This document shows positions 53,123 through 62,406 of a DNA stretch of 64,000 nt, in pieces (the first letter of the stretch is position 1; every line of letters starts with the position of its first letter). Under the pieces are notes generated by a model. That model made no database searches. It had not been told where the DNA came from and saw only the letters and a list, made by a program, of their open reading frames with translations. This stretch comes from G965218495 sp965262785 (GTDB lineage: Bacteria > Bacteroidota > Rhodothermia > Rhodothermales > Bin80), in NCBI GenBank assembly GCA_965262785.1, contig OZ253559.1, positions 124,001 to 188,000 of the forward strand, in the 5' to 3' direction. Position numbers and translations under genes: made by a program.

Positions 53123-54059
53123 TGCAAGCGATCATGCCATCCCCTATAGGGTCTGAGATCGCACGCGACCTGATCCCGGCCATACTCATGGCACCGGGTG
53201 TCGGCTAGCTGTAGGAAAATTGACAGCGCAGAAGCGACGCGGTCATATGGCCTGCTTAGCCTGTTCGCAGACGCTGGTACCGTGGACCCACTAGAACTGG
53301 CACTTGAGGGGCGGGCCGTACCAGCCTTTCATGCCCGCCGCGCCGCAACAGGTCAGCGCAACAGCATTGATTTGGCCGCAGTCGGCCTGATCATCCCAAA
53401 ACCAGGAAACGCCTGCGTTCAGAGGCAGGTTGGAGCATTGAAGAGGGTTCAGGCACTGCATTTCGTTGTCGGTTATGAGGTCCCCATGTGGGAATTTCTA
53501 TTGTCTGATTGCGATGCGGAGGCCACCAGAGCGTGAATGCTCCTCATTCGCGAGGCAATACGCCCAAAGCGGCTGAGCGGGTGATCACTACCGCACACCT
53601 GACGCGGTTTGCAGAGCTGGCCAAAATACCGGCGGGGCAAAGATATGGATCTGGAGCTCTGAGCCAGGCTGGGTGCGTGGGGTGTTTTGGGTTCCTTAGG
53701 ATTGCATTTGGCAACAAAATGTCTTCTTGTTGCCAACCGATTTCCCTCGCATGCACCAGGTTACAGAAGTAGCCATAGCCCCCTTCATTTGACCCCGAAT
53801 GCGGACGATAACCTATTCGCCCAGGAAGGTGTGGACCAACCAGCTGGCGGCACTCAGGCCACCGGAACCCACGCGAGGACCAAGGCCGGCGAACACGCAA
53901 TATCAGCTACAAACACGACCCGTTCCAGTCCGTATGAGCCCTGTGCGCAAAACTGAATGCCAGGCGAAACTGTCCTACTTATTGTTGGCGCTTCCCGCAG
54001 CGAGCCCGGTGGCTACACTTGTCGTACACACTGTCACGACTGCCGAGTATACCCTAGCG
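53123..54059. other. Gene-less stretch, about 940 bp
   Basis: A 112-codon rightward frame (53198-53536) and several overlapping frames show no motif or credible start. The one clear structure is the hairpin listed at 53708-53736. The region may be decayed coding DNA. Confidence 0.4.
53708..53736. repeat. Perfect 10-bp inverted repeat with 9-nt loop
   Basis: TTGGCAACAA (53708-53717) and TTGTTGCCAA (53727-53736) are exactly complementary. There is no T run on either side, so it is not a standard terminator. It may be a protein-binding operator or an mRNA-end structure for the leftward DUF2236 gene, whose stop is about 325 nt to the right. Confidence 0.5.
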
Positions 54060-55028
54060 CTACCAGTTTTGCGACAAGGCGTCCTTGACGTGCGTCGGCA
54101 ACTTGTAGCTGATCCCCGTTGAGTCGAATGAGGAAATCCCTAGCAGTTCCGTAAAGTTCTTACTCCTTCTGACTTGTGTGCCCTTGAGGATGCTCTCGAG
54201 AAATATGCCGACTCGGAACGAGAGGAGGGCGAAAAGGCCGTTGTAATTTGGGAAGTGAAAGGTATTTGCCAGCTTCCGACCAACAAGAATTCGCGACAGC
54301 GAGTACGCTAACCTGAGCAGTTCTTCCGCTTCCTCCTCACTTTGAGCACTGGTGACCCGTGGTACGGCATGAACTAACGCATTGGCGATAGCCGCTGAAT
54401 CATCGTCGGGCGGTGGCTCGCATAACAAACCGATTTTGAAAATCCGCTTGGCGTCCTCCATCGTCTCGAACAACAAGGCGTCGGGTATGCCAAATAAAAA
54501 CCCTACGTAGCGGTACACATCCATGACGCTATCTTGCTCTTCCCGGCTGAATCTTGCACCAAGCAGCTTGGCGAAATGCAAGACGCGCATGGAAAACACC
54601 GCATTGGCGAATCCTATATGAGCTGCACTCAACGGACAGCCCCAAGCTTCCGCATCCCAGTCATCGGAATGATTTAGCAAGTAGCGAACCTTGGCGTGGA
54701 TAACGCGGATACGCAGTGTCATTTTCCATCCGTCGTTCTCCCGCAGCATGCCGTCGGGATAAAAGATCTCGAGCAGATGCCGAGTATTGTGGCCTAAGCG
54801 ACGCTTGGTGTTGTCTGACCCGACACGACCCGTGATCCGGAAAGATTTTGCTATCAAGGTTGAAAACCCTTCCACAAGGGCACCGGAGACGAAACCTCCG
54901 AGCACCAGATTGGCGTTCTTGTAGACGGCGCGGCTCGCAGGCCGAAACAATTCGAAAGCGCCGCACTTGCCGCCAGGGGAGCGCAGCACTACTGGTGGCA
55001 CGGGTTTGGGGATCCGAATTTGGATCAA
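54060..55028 (-). CDS. DUF2236 (MpaB-like oxygenase) protein, N-terminus truncated
   Basis: The family signature is clear: FRPASRAVYKNANLVLGGFVSGALVEGFSTLIAKSFRITGRV, then NTRHLLEIFYPDGML and TLRIRVIHAKVRYLL, with later helices. These residues belong to the haem-binding core of MpaB/latex-clearing-type DUF2236 proteins, possible haem oxygenases or peroxidases. Normal members have an extra N-terminal part before FRPAS. Here the first 25 or so codons overlap a divergently read efflux gene and look unrelated. The true gene is therefore cut at about 54945. A shortened product might still fold, but the promoter and start seem lost. Confidence 0.72.
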   Translation of the reverse strand: MIQIRIPKPVPPVVLRSPGGKCGAFELFRPASRAVYKNANLVLGGFVSGALVEGFSTLIAKSFRITGRVGSDNTKRRLGHNTRHLLEIFYPDGMLRENDGWKMTLRIRVIHAKVRYLLNHSDDWDAEAWGCPLSAAHIGFANAVFSMRVLHFAKLLGARFSREEQDSVMDVYRYVGFLFGIPDALLFETMEDAKRIFKIGLLCEPPPDDDSAAIANALVHAVPRVTSAQSEEEAEELLRLAYSLSRILVGRKLANTFHFPNYNGLFALLSFRVGIFLESILKGTQVRRSKNFTELLGISSFDSTGISYKLPTHVKDALSQNW

Positions 55029-56312
55029 TTGGTGGATTCGGTCATCGCACGCAACTTGGACCTGCGTGTAGCTGTGGCTCGCGTGGCGGAACTACAAAGC
55101 CGATTCCGCATTGCTCGGGCCGAGCAGTTTCCTGAAGCGGCACTGGCGGCACAGCGCGATCAGCAGGATACACCCTCCAACACGGGCATAGGAGGACAGC
55201 TGGGAGACCGTATCAATATCCCGGGCCTACCTGTGTTTCCCGACCGATTCGAATTCACAACCTATAGCGCCTCGCTTGGGTTTTCGTATGAAATTGACTT
55301 TTGGGGACGAGTGCGGGGGACGAAGCAGGCAGCGCTACGGGAGTTTTTTGCTACGCAGTCTGACGCTCGTACGATACTCTTGGGCGTCATCGGCGAAACG
55401 GTTGCTACGTATTTTGAGATCGCCGCGCGTCAGCGCACCCTTGCACTGACACAGGAAAGCGTGAGTATCCTTTCAGAGCGTGCCAAGATCACGTCCGACC
55501 GCTACGAACGGGGCCTGACGACCTCCTTGGAATTCTACGCCGTTCAGCAGGAGCTCAACGCTGCCAAAGCGGACCTTCCCGTGCTCGAAAGCCAGCTGGA
55601 GGCAGCCCGAGGACGATTGTCCCTGCTTCTTGGGCGCTACCGGGCGCCCGAGGACACCTTGCTCGTGCCCGAGAGTGCCTACATGTATGCGTTGGAGGAA
55701 ATACCGAGCGGCCTGCCTTCCGATTTACTGCAGGAGCGGCCGGATGTGGTAGCCGCATTTCAGCGCTTAGAAGCTGCCCGTGAGCGCATTGGAGTAGCAC
55801 GCGCCGCCCAGTTTCCCAGTTTTTCGCTGACCGGGGCCGCCGGCACGCAAAGCAGCGTGCTGTCCGATATCGTGCAGACCAGTCAGAAGTTTTGGCTTTT
55901 TGGCACTAGTCTTACGGCCCCCATATTTAATGCCGGTAAGATCCAGGCCAATATCAAGGTTGCCTGGGCCCAGTACGAGCAGTTGGCTGCCCAATATGAA
56001 AAGACCGTGCTCATGGCACTCAGGGACGTGGAATCGGCGCTCGTTAACTACGGCAAGCTGAAGGAGCGGCATGCATTCCTTACAGCCTACCAAGCCGCGG
56101 CTCGGCAAGGGGCCCGTGTTCAGGAGCGTCGCTATATCCGCGGTACGGGCGACTACCTGGGATTTCTGGAGGCCCGGCGCAACCTGGCCCAATCGGAAAT
56201 GGCACTAACGGAATCCCGCCGTGCACTGGCCGAAGCTCGCTTGGCGGTGCACAGGTCTCTAGGCGGAGCTTGGATAAACGAGGTGGCGAAAATCGAGCCT
56301 GGAGCCCCATAG
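55020..56312 (+). CDS. TolC/NodT-family outer-membrane efflux channel, 5'-truncated
   Basis: From a TTG at 55020 the protein has 430 residues. It carries two OEP repeats (ARNLDLRVAVARVAELQSRFRIARAEQFPEAAL; VAAFQRLEAARERIGVARAAQFPSFSLTGAAG) and the usual LPSDLLQERPDVVAA block. Upstream in the same frame, the codons PKQFES...WWHGFGDPNLDQL match the normal start of the mature NodT protein. No ATG or GTG and no signal peptide occurs before the stop at 54861, so the 5' end is lost at a junction with the DUF2236 gene. Without a signal the protein could not reach the outer membrane. The next genes encode the membrane-fusion protein and the RND pump of the same system. Confidence 0.85.
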   Translation: MDQLVDSVIARNLDLRVAVARVAELQSRFRIARAEQFPEAALAAQRDQQDTPSNTGIGGQLGDRINIPGLPVFPDRFEFTTYSASLGFSYEIDFWGRVRGTKQAALREFFATQSDARTILLGVIGETVATYFEIAARQRTLALTQESVSILSERAKITSDRYERGLTTSLEFYAVQQELNAAKADLPVLESQLEAARGRLSLLLGRYRAPEDTLLVPESAYMYALEEIPSGLPSDLLQERPDVVAAFQRLEAARERIGVARAAQFPSFSLTGAAGTQSSVLSDIVQTSQKFWLFGTSLTAPIFNAGKIQANIKVAWAQYEQLAAQYEKTVLMALRDVESALVNYGKLKERHAFLTAYQAAARQGARVQERRYIRGTGDYLGFLEARRNLAQSEMALTESRRALAEARLAVHRSLGGAWINEVAKIEPGAP

Positions 56313-56351
56313 ATTTCTGCCAATGCCTTTGTTTGAGCACATGTAGCGGTC

Positions 56352-57527
56352 ATGAAGCGAGGGACACTCGTACTTGTTGTAGGTGCTATCGCTGTCATTA
56401 CAGGCATCATAGTCTTGCCGAGAATGCTATCGGGGCCGCGCTCCAGCGCTCCGGAAGCAACGTCGGAGCAGGTCTTTCCTGTCGTCATGACGGTTTCACC
56501 CGCGGCGCAAGCCGGGCGTGTCGTGATTCTCGGCAATGGGACTGTTCGGCCACTGCGTGAGGTGACCCTGGTAGCCGAAGTTGCGGGAAGGATCACCTGG
56601 GTTGCAGAAGAATTTGTTACCGGCGGTGCCTTCCGCCAGGGTGAAGAGATTCTCAGGATTGATTCGACCGACTACGTCAATGCGGTCACTGTTGCGCGGG
56701 CCGAGGTAACACAGCGGCAGTTCGATTTGCTGAGAGCTGAAAAGGAGATGGCCATTTCAAAGGAGGAATGGGCACTTCTGGAACACCGGACTGGCGTGCA
56801 GCGGCAGGTCGACAGCACTGTGCTCGGCAGTCTTGTTTTCAAGGAGCCGTAGTGGAAGGCTGCAGTCGCGCAGCTTCGAAGCGCGCAGGCGCGCCTGCGC
56901 GATGCCGAGGCGCGTCTCAGAAGGACGCGTATCACTGCCCCCTACAACGGGCGCTTGCGGAGCAAGAGCGCAGGACTTGAGCAATTTGTAGGGCCTGGGC
57001 ACGTGATAGCCTCCTATTACGGGACGGACGAAGTCGAGATCAGCGTGCCCGTCGCAGGTCGCGACGTAACGCTGCTTGGTGACTTGCTGGCTCGTGGGAG
57101 GGAGTCTACACGCGCCAGACTTGTTGTCCGTTATGCGGGCGGGGAGCATGAATGGGAGGGTGTCGTGCATCGCACGGAAGGGATGCTAGCTGAGTCAACG
57201 CGAACCCTCAGTGCGGTAGTCCGTGTGCAGAGGCCCTATGAAAGTAAAGACGGGCGCCCGCCGCTTCTGGTAGGTACGTTCGTTACCGCATACCTGGAAG
57301 GCCGGCGTTTTGATCGATACTACACGCTGCCGCAGGAAGCCCTAAGGGAAGGCGGCGTGGTTTGGGTTGTCCGTGAAGGCCGCCTGTATGCACGACCCGT
57401 GGAGATCATTCAGGAAGTGGAGGAGACCCTCTATGTCCTGAGTGGAGTCACGGCAGAGGACTCGGTGGTAATCAATATGCTAAATGTCGTAACCGACGGC
57501 ATGCGCGTACGGACTGGGGCGGACTAG
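56352..57527 (+). pseudogene. RND efflux membrane-fusion protein with an in-frame amber stop
   Basis: The frame reads MKRGTLVLVVGAIAVITGIIVLPRM, an N-terminal anchor, then the lipoyl/barrel-sandwich part (GRVVILGNGTVRPLREVTLVAEVAGRITWVAEEF) and a helical hairpin. At 56850-56852 a TAG interrupts it between KEP and WKAAVAQLRSAQ. The frame is otherwise open and continues RTRITAPYNGRLRSK and VGPGHVIASYYGTDEVEISVPV to 57527. A single substitution (for example from CAG or TAC) explains the stop. It may be a nonsense mutation, or be read through. As written, the adaptor between pump and channel is lost. The gene sits 39 nt after the TolC gene and 23 nt before the RND gene. Confidence 0.88.
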
Positions 57528-57550
57528 CCAGAAGCAAGGAGCTTGCCGAC

Positions 57551-60500
57551 ATGAGGAAAGCCATTGCCTACATGGCGCAGAACAGCGTCGCGGCAAACCT
57601 GCTGATGCTGCTGATTCTGTTCCTCGGAATCCTCAACGTATCGAGAATCCCGCAGGAGGTCTTTCAGGAGGCCAGCCTTGATGCCGTCGAAATCCGAGCG
57701 GAATACCGTGGTGCTTCCCCCGAAGAAGTGGAAGACGGGGTTGTGCGGCGCATTGAGGAGGCCATTGAGGGAGTGGACGGCATTGATCAGATCTCGTCCG
57801 TTGCCGCAGAAAATGTCGGTGTCGTGACGGTGCGTCTGAAGCTGGGTACTGACGTTGATAAGGCACTCGATGACATCAAGAGCGGCGTGGATCGGATCAA
57901 TACGTTTCCCGCCGAAGCGGAGCGACCGGTAGTGCGGGAGCTGACTAACCGCAGGAATGTGCTTCAGATTGCCATTTACGGGGATGCGAGTGAGCACACG
58001 CTCAAGGCGTTGGCGGAGCAGGTAAAGGATGACCTGACGGCGCTTGACGAAATCTCCTTCGTGCGCATGACGGGCGTGCGGGACTACGAGATATCGATTG
58101 AAGTTTCGGAGAGCGCGTTGGCCGCCTATGGATTGCGACTTGCCGACGTGGCGACAGCCGTGCGTCGCGGAAGCTTGGACCTGCCTGGCGGCACCCTGGA
58201 GACACGCAGTGAAGAGATTCTAGTTCGTTCCAAGGGCCAGAATTATACGGCAAGAGATTTTGAGGAAATTATCGTTTTGGCGAGCCCAGCAGGTGCCACC
58301 GTCCGCCTCGCCGATCTCGCCACCGTCACGGATGGCTTTAAGGATGACGACCTTGCTGCACGCTTTGGCGGGCAACCGGCGGTCCTGGTTTCCGTTTCCC
58401 GCACGGGTGACGAGCGCGTACTTGATATCGCTGAAGCCGCTGAAGAGTACCTGACAGGCTTCCGTACGCGGGTACCGGAGGGGATTTCCGTGGACACGTG
58501 GCGCAACGAGCACTACTACCTGAGAAGCCGCCTCAATCTTCTGATCAACAATGGAATAGCAGGATTCATCCTTGTTACCCTGGCCTTGGTCCTGTTCATG
58601 AACCTCCAGTTGGCGCTCTGGACTGCCCTGGGCCTCCTGCTGTCTTTTGTCGGCTCGTTTACGGTAATGGCGCTACTAGGAGTGTCCATAGACATGACTT
58701 CCCTGTTTGCCTTCGTCGTCGCCATTGGAATTGTGGTCGACGACGCAATAGTAATAGGTGAAAATATATACCGGGAGCAGGAGCGTGGCTTACCGCCCTT
58801 GCGTGCCGCAATTAAAGGAGCCACGCGCCTGTGCGTCCCTGTGTCCTTTGCTGTCTTTACGACCATTGCGGCATTTTCGCCGATGCTTTTTGTGCCGGGA
58901 TCGATGGGCAAGTTGATGCGGTCCATCCCGACGGTTGCCATAACAGTTCTGGTATTTTCCCTGATAGAAGCGCTCTTCATCCTGCCGGCCCATCTGTCGC
59001 ACATGAAGAGGAATCCAAACCCTGGTATGGTGGTGCGGCGGCTCGAATACATTCAGTCTGCTTCGACCCGGGCTCTGCAGCGCTTCAAACATGGCCCACT
59101 GGACCTCGTGTTGCGCTTCACCACGCGGCGTTACGTTCTTGTGCTGGCCAGCTCGGTGGTCCTGATCGCTTTGTCACTCGCACTCGTGGGTGGTGGATTG
59201 ATTCAGTTCATTTTTGTCCCTGAAATCGAAGGCGAAGTAGTGTCTGCGCGCATCGAAATGCCGTTGGGCACAACCGCTGAAAGGACGCAGCAGATCACCG
59301 AATTCGTGGAAGCAAAGGGCCATGAAGCGGCCGCCGAACTACAAGCCGGCCTCCCAGAGAGTCATCCGCCTCTGGTGACGAACACGATGTCTATAGTCGG
59401 CGACCACCCCTCCCTCATGTTCGGACCGATGTCGGCCGACCAGCATCTCATTGTCCAGGCGCACCTGGGCGAGGTCAACTTTGAGCTGGTTAGCGCCGAA
59501 GTACGCAAGCTCCCTTCACTTAGGTTTGAGGAGATGTGGCGCGAAAAGGTTGGCGAGGTCCCTGGCGTAAGTTCCCTCGTTTTTCAGGCTGCACTGCTCG
59601 CTCTCGGAAGCAGTATTCGGGCAGAAATCACTGCGCCCACCGCACAGGCACTGGATGAAGCAGCGACACGCTTCCGGGACGAGCTCACGAGGATTGCGGG
59701 CGTTTCCAACATTGATGATGACCGCGCCGGGGGCAAACGCGAAGTTCAGTTGGAATTGCTTCCGGAATCACGTTCCCTTGGGCTGACTTTTGAAGACATG
59801 GCACAGCAGGTGCGCAGCGCTTTCTTTGGCGCTGAAGCCGTGCGGATTCAGCGGGGTAGGGACGATGTAAGGGTGATGGTCCGCCTGCCCAGGGATGAGC
59901 GCAATACTCCGGCGGATCTGCGACGGCTCCGAATACGGACCCCCGCCGGAGCCGAGGTTCCGCTGAGTGAAGTTGCCGAGGCACGCTTTGGTACCGGACC
60001 GTCCACCATAAACCGGCGCGACCGCCGCCGCGTGGTTACGGTCACCGCGGACGTCAATGAAGAGCAGAACACACTGAATGCGGTCATCGGCCGTCTGGAA
60101 GCGGGAATCATCCCGGCTATGCAGGTTGATATTCCAGGATTCCGCGTAAGCTTCGAAGGAGAGCAGCGACAGCAGGCTGATGCTGTTGGCGCACTCGCAA
60201 GAGGTTTCGCCATCGCCCTGCTTGTGATGTACGCACTTCTGGCCATTCCTTTTCGTTCGTATATCCAGCCGTTCATAATCTTGGCCGCGATCCCGTTTGG
60301 CTTTATTGGCGCGTTGGTTGGGCATATCGTCATGGGCCTGAGCCTGAGCATGCTCAGCCTGTTTGGCATAGTCGCGCTAAGCGGAATTATAATTAATGAT
60401 TCGCTGGTGCTTATTGACTTCATCAACGAGAGGAGGCGGGCGGGGGTATCTATGGAAGAGGCCATCTGGGAAGGCGGAAAGGCGCGTTTTCGCGCAATCC

Positions 60501-60712
60501 TGCTCACGTCTCTTACCACGTTCCTAGGTGTGCTCCCCCTGATACTTGAGCGGAGCACGCAGGCACAGTTTCTCATTCCGATGGCGGTAAGCCTCGGTGT
60601 CGGAGTGCTGTTTGCCACGGCAATCTTGATGATGCTGGTGCCAGCGCTCATGATGCTGCACCATCGCTTGGATAGCCTGCTTCGCCGCGGGCTTTCTGGC
60701 CGATCTGCATAG
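57551..60712 (+). CDS. RND-family efflux pump (inner-membrane transporter)
   Basis: The 1,053-residue protein is full-length. It has an N-terminal helix (SVAANLLMLLILFLGILNV), a first periplasmic loop with the porter domain, and helices including FVVAIGIVVDDAIVIGENIYREQERG, which carries the conserved proton-relay Asp pair. The second half repeats the plan and ends with LLTSLTTFLGVLPLILERSTQAQFLIPMAVSLGVGVLFATAILMMLVPALMML. It belongs to the HAE1/AcrB-like type (no heavy-metal signature) and exports unknown hydrophobic compounds by proton antiport. It is intact, but the accessory genes before it are damaged. Confidence 0.95.
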   Translation: MRKAIAYMAQNSVAANLLMLLILFLGILNVSRIPQEVFQEASLDAVEIRAEYRGASPEEVEDGVVRRIEEAIEGVDGIDQISSVAAENVGVVTVRLKLGTDVDKALDDIKSGVDRINTFPAEAERPVVRELTNRRNVLQIAIYGDASEHTLKALAEQVKDDLTALDEISFVRMTGVRDYEISIEVSESALAAYGLRLADVATAVRRGSLDLPGGTLETRSEEILVRSKGQNYTARDFEEIIVLASPAGATVRLADLATVTDGFKDDDLAARFGGQPAVLVSVSRTGDERVLDIAEAAEEYLTGFRTRVPEGISVDTWRNEHYYLRSRLNLLINNGIAGFILVTLALVLFMNLQLALWTALGLLLSFVGSFTVMALLGVSIDMTSLFAFVVAIGIVVDDAIVIGENIYREQERGLPPLRAAIKGATRLCVPVSFAVFTTIAAFSPMLFVPGSMGKLMRSIPTVAITVLVFSLIEALFILPAHLSHMKRNPNPGMVVRRLEYIQSASTRALQRFKHGPLDLVLRFTTRRYVLVLASSVVLIALSLALVGGGLIQFIFVPEIEGEVVSARIEMPLGTTAERTQQITEFVEAKGHEAAAELQAGLPESHPPLVTNTMSIVGDHPSLMFGPMSADQHLIVQAHLGEVNFELVSAEVRKLPSLRFEEMWREKVGEVPGVSSLVFQAALLALGSSIRAEITAPTAQALDEAATRFRDELTRIAGVSNIDDDRAGGKREVQLELLPESRSLGLTFEDMAQQVRSAFFGAEAVRIQRGRDDVRVMVRLPRDERNTPADLRRLRIRTPAGAEVPLSEVAEARFGTGPSTINRRDRRRVVTVTADVNEEQNTLNAVIGRLEAGIIPAMQVDIPGFRVSFEGEQRQQADAVGALARGFAIALLVMYALLAIPFRSYIQPFIILAAIPFGFIGALVGHIVMGLSLSMLSLFGIVALSGIIINDSLVLIDFINERRRAGVSMEEAIWEGGKARFRAILLTSLTTFLGVLPLILERSTQAQFLIPMAVSLGVGVLFATAILMMLVPALMMLHHRLDSLLRRGLSGRSA

Positions 60713-61188
60713 GTGCTCAGCACTTGGCCACGGTTGAAAACTGTCCGCCGCTCCACCGCACATCGACTCAGTCGGCAGCGAGCGCGCCGGGCACTCGGTC
60801 CACTGCGCCAAGCGCGCGTTCGGAGCACTGGAATCGTGAATTGGCGGGCGGGTGGATGGTTACGGCCTCGATCGTGGTGGTATCGGACTGCGTAGCCGCT
60901 GGCCCCAAAACCAGCGCTTAGCTGAGCCCAACGAAACTCGCCGCTATAGCTACGATCCGAATTGTTCGCAGTGTTATGGTGACTCGGCTCATCGATTGTA
61001 GGTTACTTGGGTCTACGGGGACCAGTGCCTGCGTGGGTTCTTCTAATGCGGTGCAAGGCACTGGAGTCGAAGAATAGGTGCGTCTGGGGTGCCGGACGTA
61101 TTAGCCGGAGCAGCCGCCGCATACCACCGGTCTTCACCGCCATGCGGGTCCCCGACACCGACGTCAGTAGTTCGCCGGCCGAACCACA
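60713..61188. other. Intergenic stretch, no supported gene
   Basis: Only short frames antisense to or overlapping neighbours. Two genes converge on it: the RND pump from the left and the nucleotidyltransferase from the right. It may contain their terminators, though no strong hairpin was noticed. Confidence 0.35.
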
Positions 61189-61704
61189 TCATCCGTCTCC
61201 TTTGATCTTCTCAGCGAGCAGTTCAACCCCAAATTGCCGGTGCAAGGCGCTCATTTCGGCAAAGTCGGTGTCTTGCAAGGTGTATCCAGAATGTGCGCGG
61301 ACTTGGTAGTCGGCAGACAGGCAACGCACCTTCCGCCCTCCGATAGATCCCTCGGCTTTCAACTCCGATTCAGATATCACCCAATCGATTTCTCCGGGGC
61401 CATAGACAGCTACTTCTCCTTGCACAAGGTCTCCAACATGAAAGTCGATCCTTCCGTGGGATCGATGCGTCATCACGAAGTTGCGATCCTTGGGGTCATC
61501 GTCATAGATGTGAACGAAGCCACGCTCAAGCAGCGCCTCAGTCAGAACTCGTGAGTCTGCCCATGGAATCATGATGTCAAGATATTCGTGGCAACGGGTA
61601 CAATCACCGAGCAGGGCGTCAACCCCCCACCCACCATCAATCCAGACTTTGATGCCGAGCTCATTGAATAAATCAAGAAACCAGTGAACGTTGCCGATGG
61701 TCAT
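61189..61704 (-). CDS. Aminoglycoside/lincosamide nucleotidyltransferase-like protein
   Basis: The 171-residue protein has the small nucleotidyltransferase layout: VWIDGGWGVDALLG (about 20-33), the HEYLDIMI region (about 38-45), an IDFHVGDL motif (about 86-93), IGGRKVRCLSADYQVRAHSGY and a C-terminal DFAEMSALHRQFGVEL. The GGWGVDALLG...R.HEDLDI pattern is typical of LinA/aminoglycoside adenylyltransferase-type proteins. Here the first Asp of the usual DLD pair is Tyr (YLDI), which may remove a metal ligand. Drug resistance should therefore not be assumed; it may be an inactive or re-purposed relative. It is monocistronic. Confidence 0.8.
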   Translation of the reverse strand: MTIGNVHWFLDLFNELGIKVWIDGGWGVDALLGDCTRCHEYLDIMIPWADSRVLTEALLERGFVHIYDDDPKDRNFVMTHRSHGRIDFHVGDLVQGEVAVYGPGEIDWVISESELKAEGSIGGRKVRCLSADYQVRAHSGYTLQDTDFAEMSALHRQFGVELLAEKIKGDG

Positions 61705-61759
61705 GGACCTCGTCGGACCTTTTACCTCCAGGCGTGCTCGTATGACGGCTCTGCGGTGT

Positions 61760-62265
61760 GCACCGTCCTTTGGCCCGTAACTCGAGCGCGATGGAAGCCT
61801 GGGTTCGCGAGCGCACGGGCTGAGTCGGCCAGTATGCGGGCCTTTGCGACGGCGCCCGATTCGGCCGCGTCATCGCGTTACGCATTGCTCAGGGAGCGAA
61901 TCGCATCGGTATACGCAGAATCCATCTTTTCTGTGGTTCCGGCAACTTTGTCTTGTACCGCGCCGATCCTGGCGGCGGAGAGGCCCCGATGCTGCTCCAA
62001 CTGGTCGAGATACGCCCTGGCCAGCGCGCACGTTGCGGGCCATCCGAATAGCGGCTGTCCCTGCGAATTTAGGTGCGTGAGTCGGGCCGAGTTGGCGGCG
62101 TAGGTAGGTCTCGTACGGCGGGACGACTTCGCTCGGGATCAACTCAAGTATGTCGAGGCCACGGACGATCTCGGAGTTGACGATGATCCCTTTTTAGCAG
62201 TTCACGGACCAGCTGCCACCCATCTGCATCCGGTCGGCATTCACGTGACCGCATTCGGGGTAGGC
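61760..62265 (-). pseudogene. Decayed C-terminal part of a secreted LVIVP-repeat-like protein
   Basis: Read leftwards, pieces in shifting frames give ECGHVNADRMQMGGSWSV, then IVNSEIVRGLDILELIPSE, and further on ALARAYLDQLEQHRGLSAARIGAVQDKV. These resemble the end of secreted proteins with LVIVP-type repeats (tag blocks SWSxxWYxGxIYxSEIxRGLDVxxLxPS and WPxxxAxARAYLDQL). An internal stop and at least one frameshift show the gene is dead, and no upstream part is present. The family name is inferred from memory of motif order, so confidence is moderate. Confidence 0.45.
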
Positions 62266-62406
62266 TCAGAATTTCATCAGAGTGTCCCGTTTTCCGCAAG
62301 TGCGTCCAACGTCAGGTCTATACTGGTCAGATGCAACCCGCAACAGAACCACACTAGTCCCGTTTTAAGAAGGGCGTCCTCACCGACAATCTGTGCCGGC
62401 CGTCCG

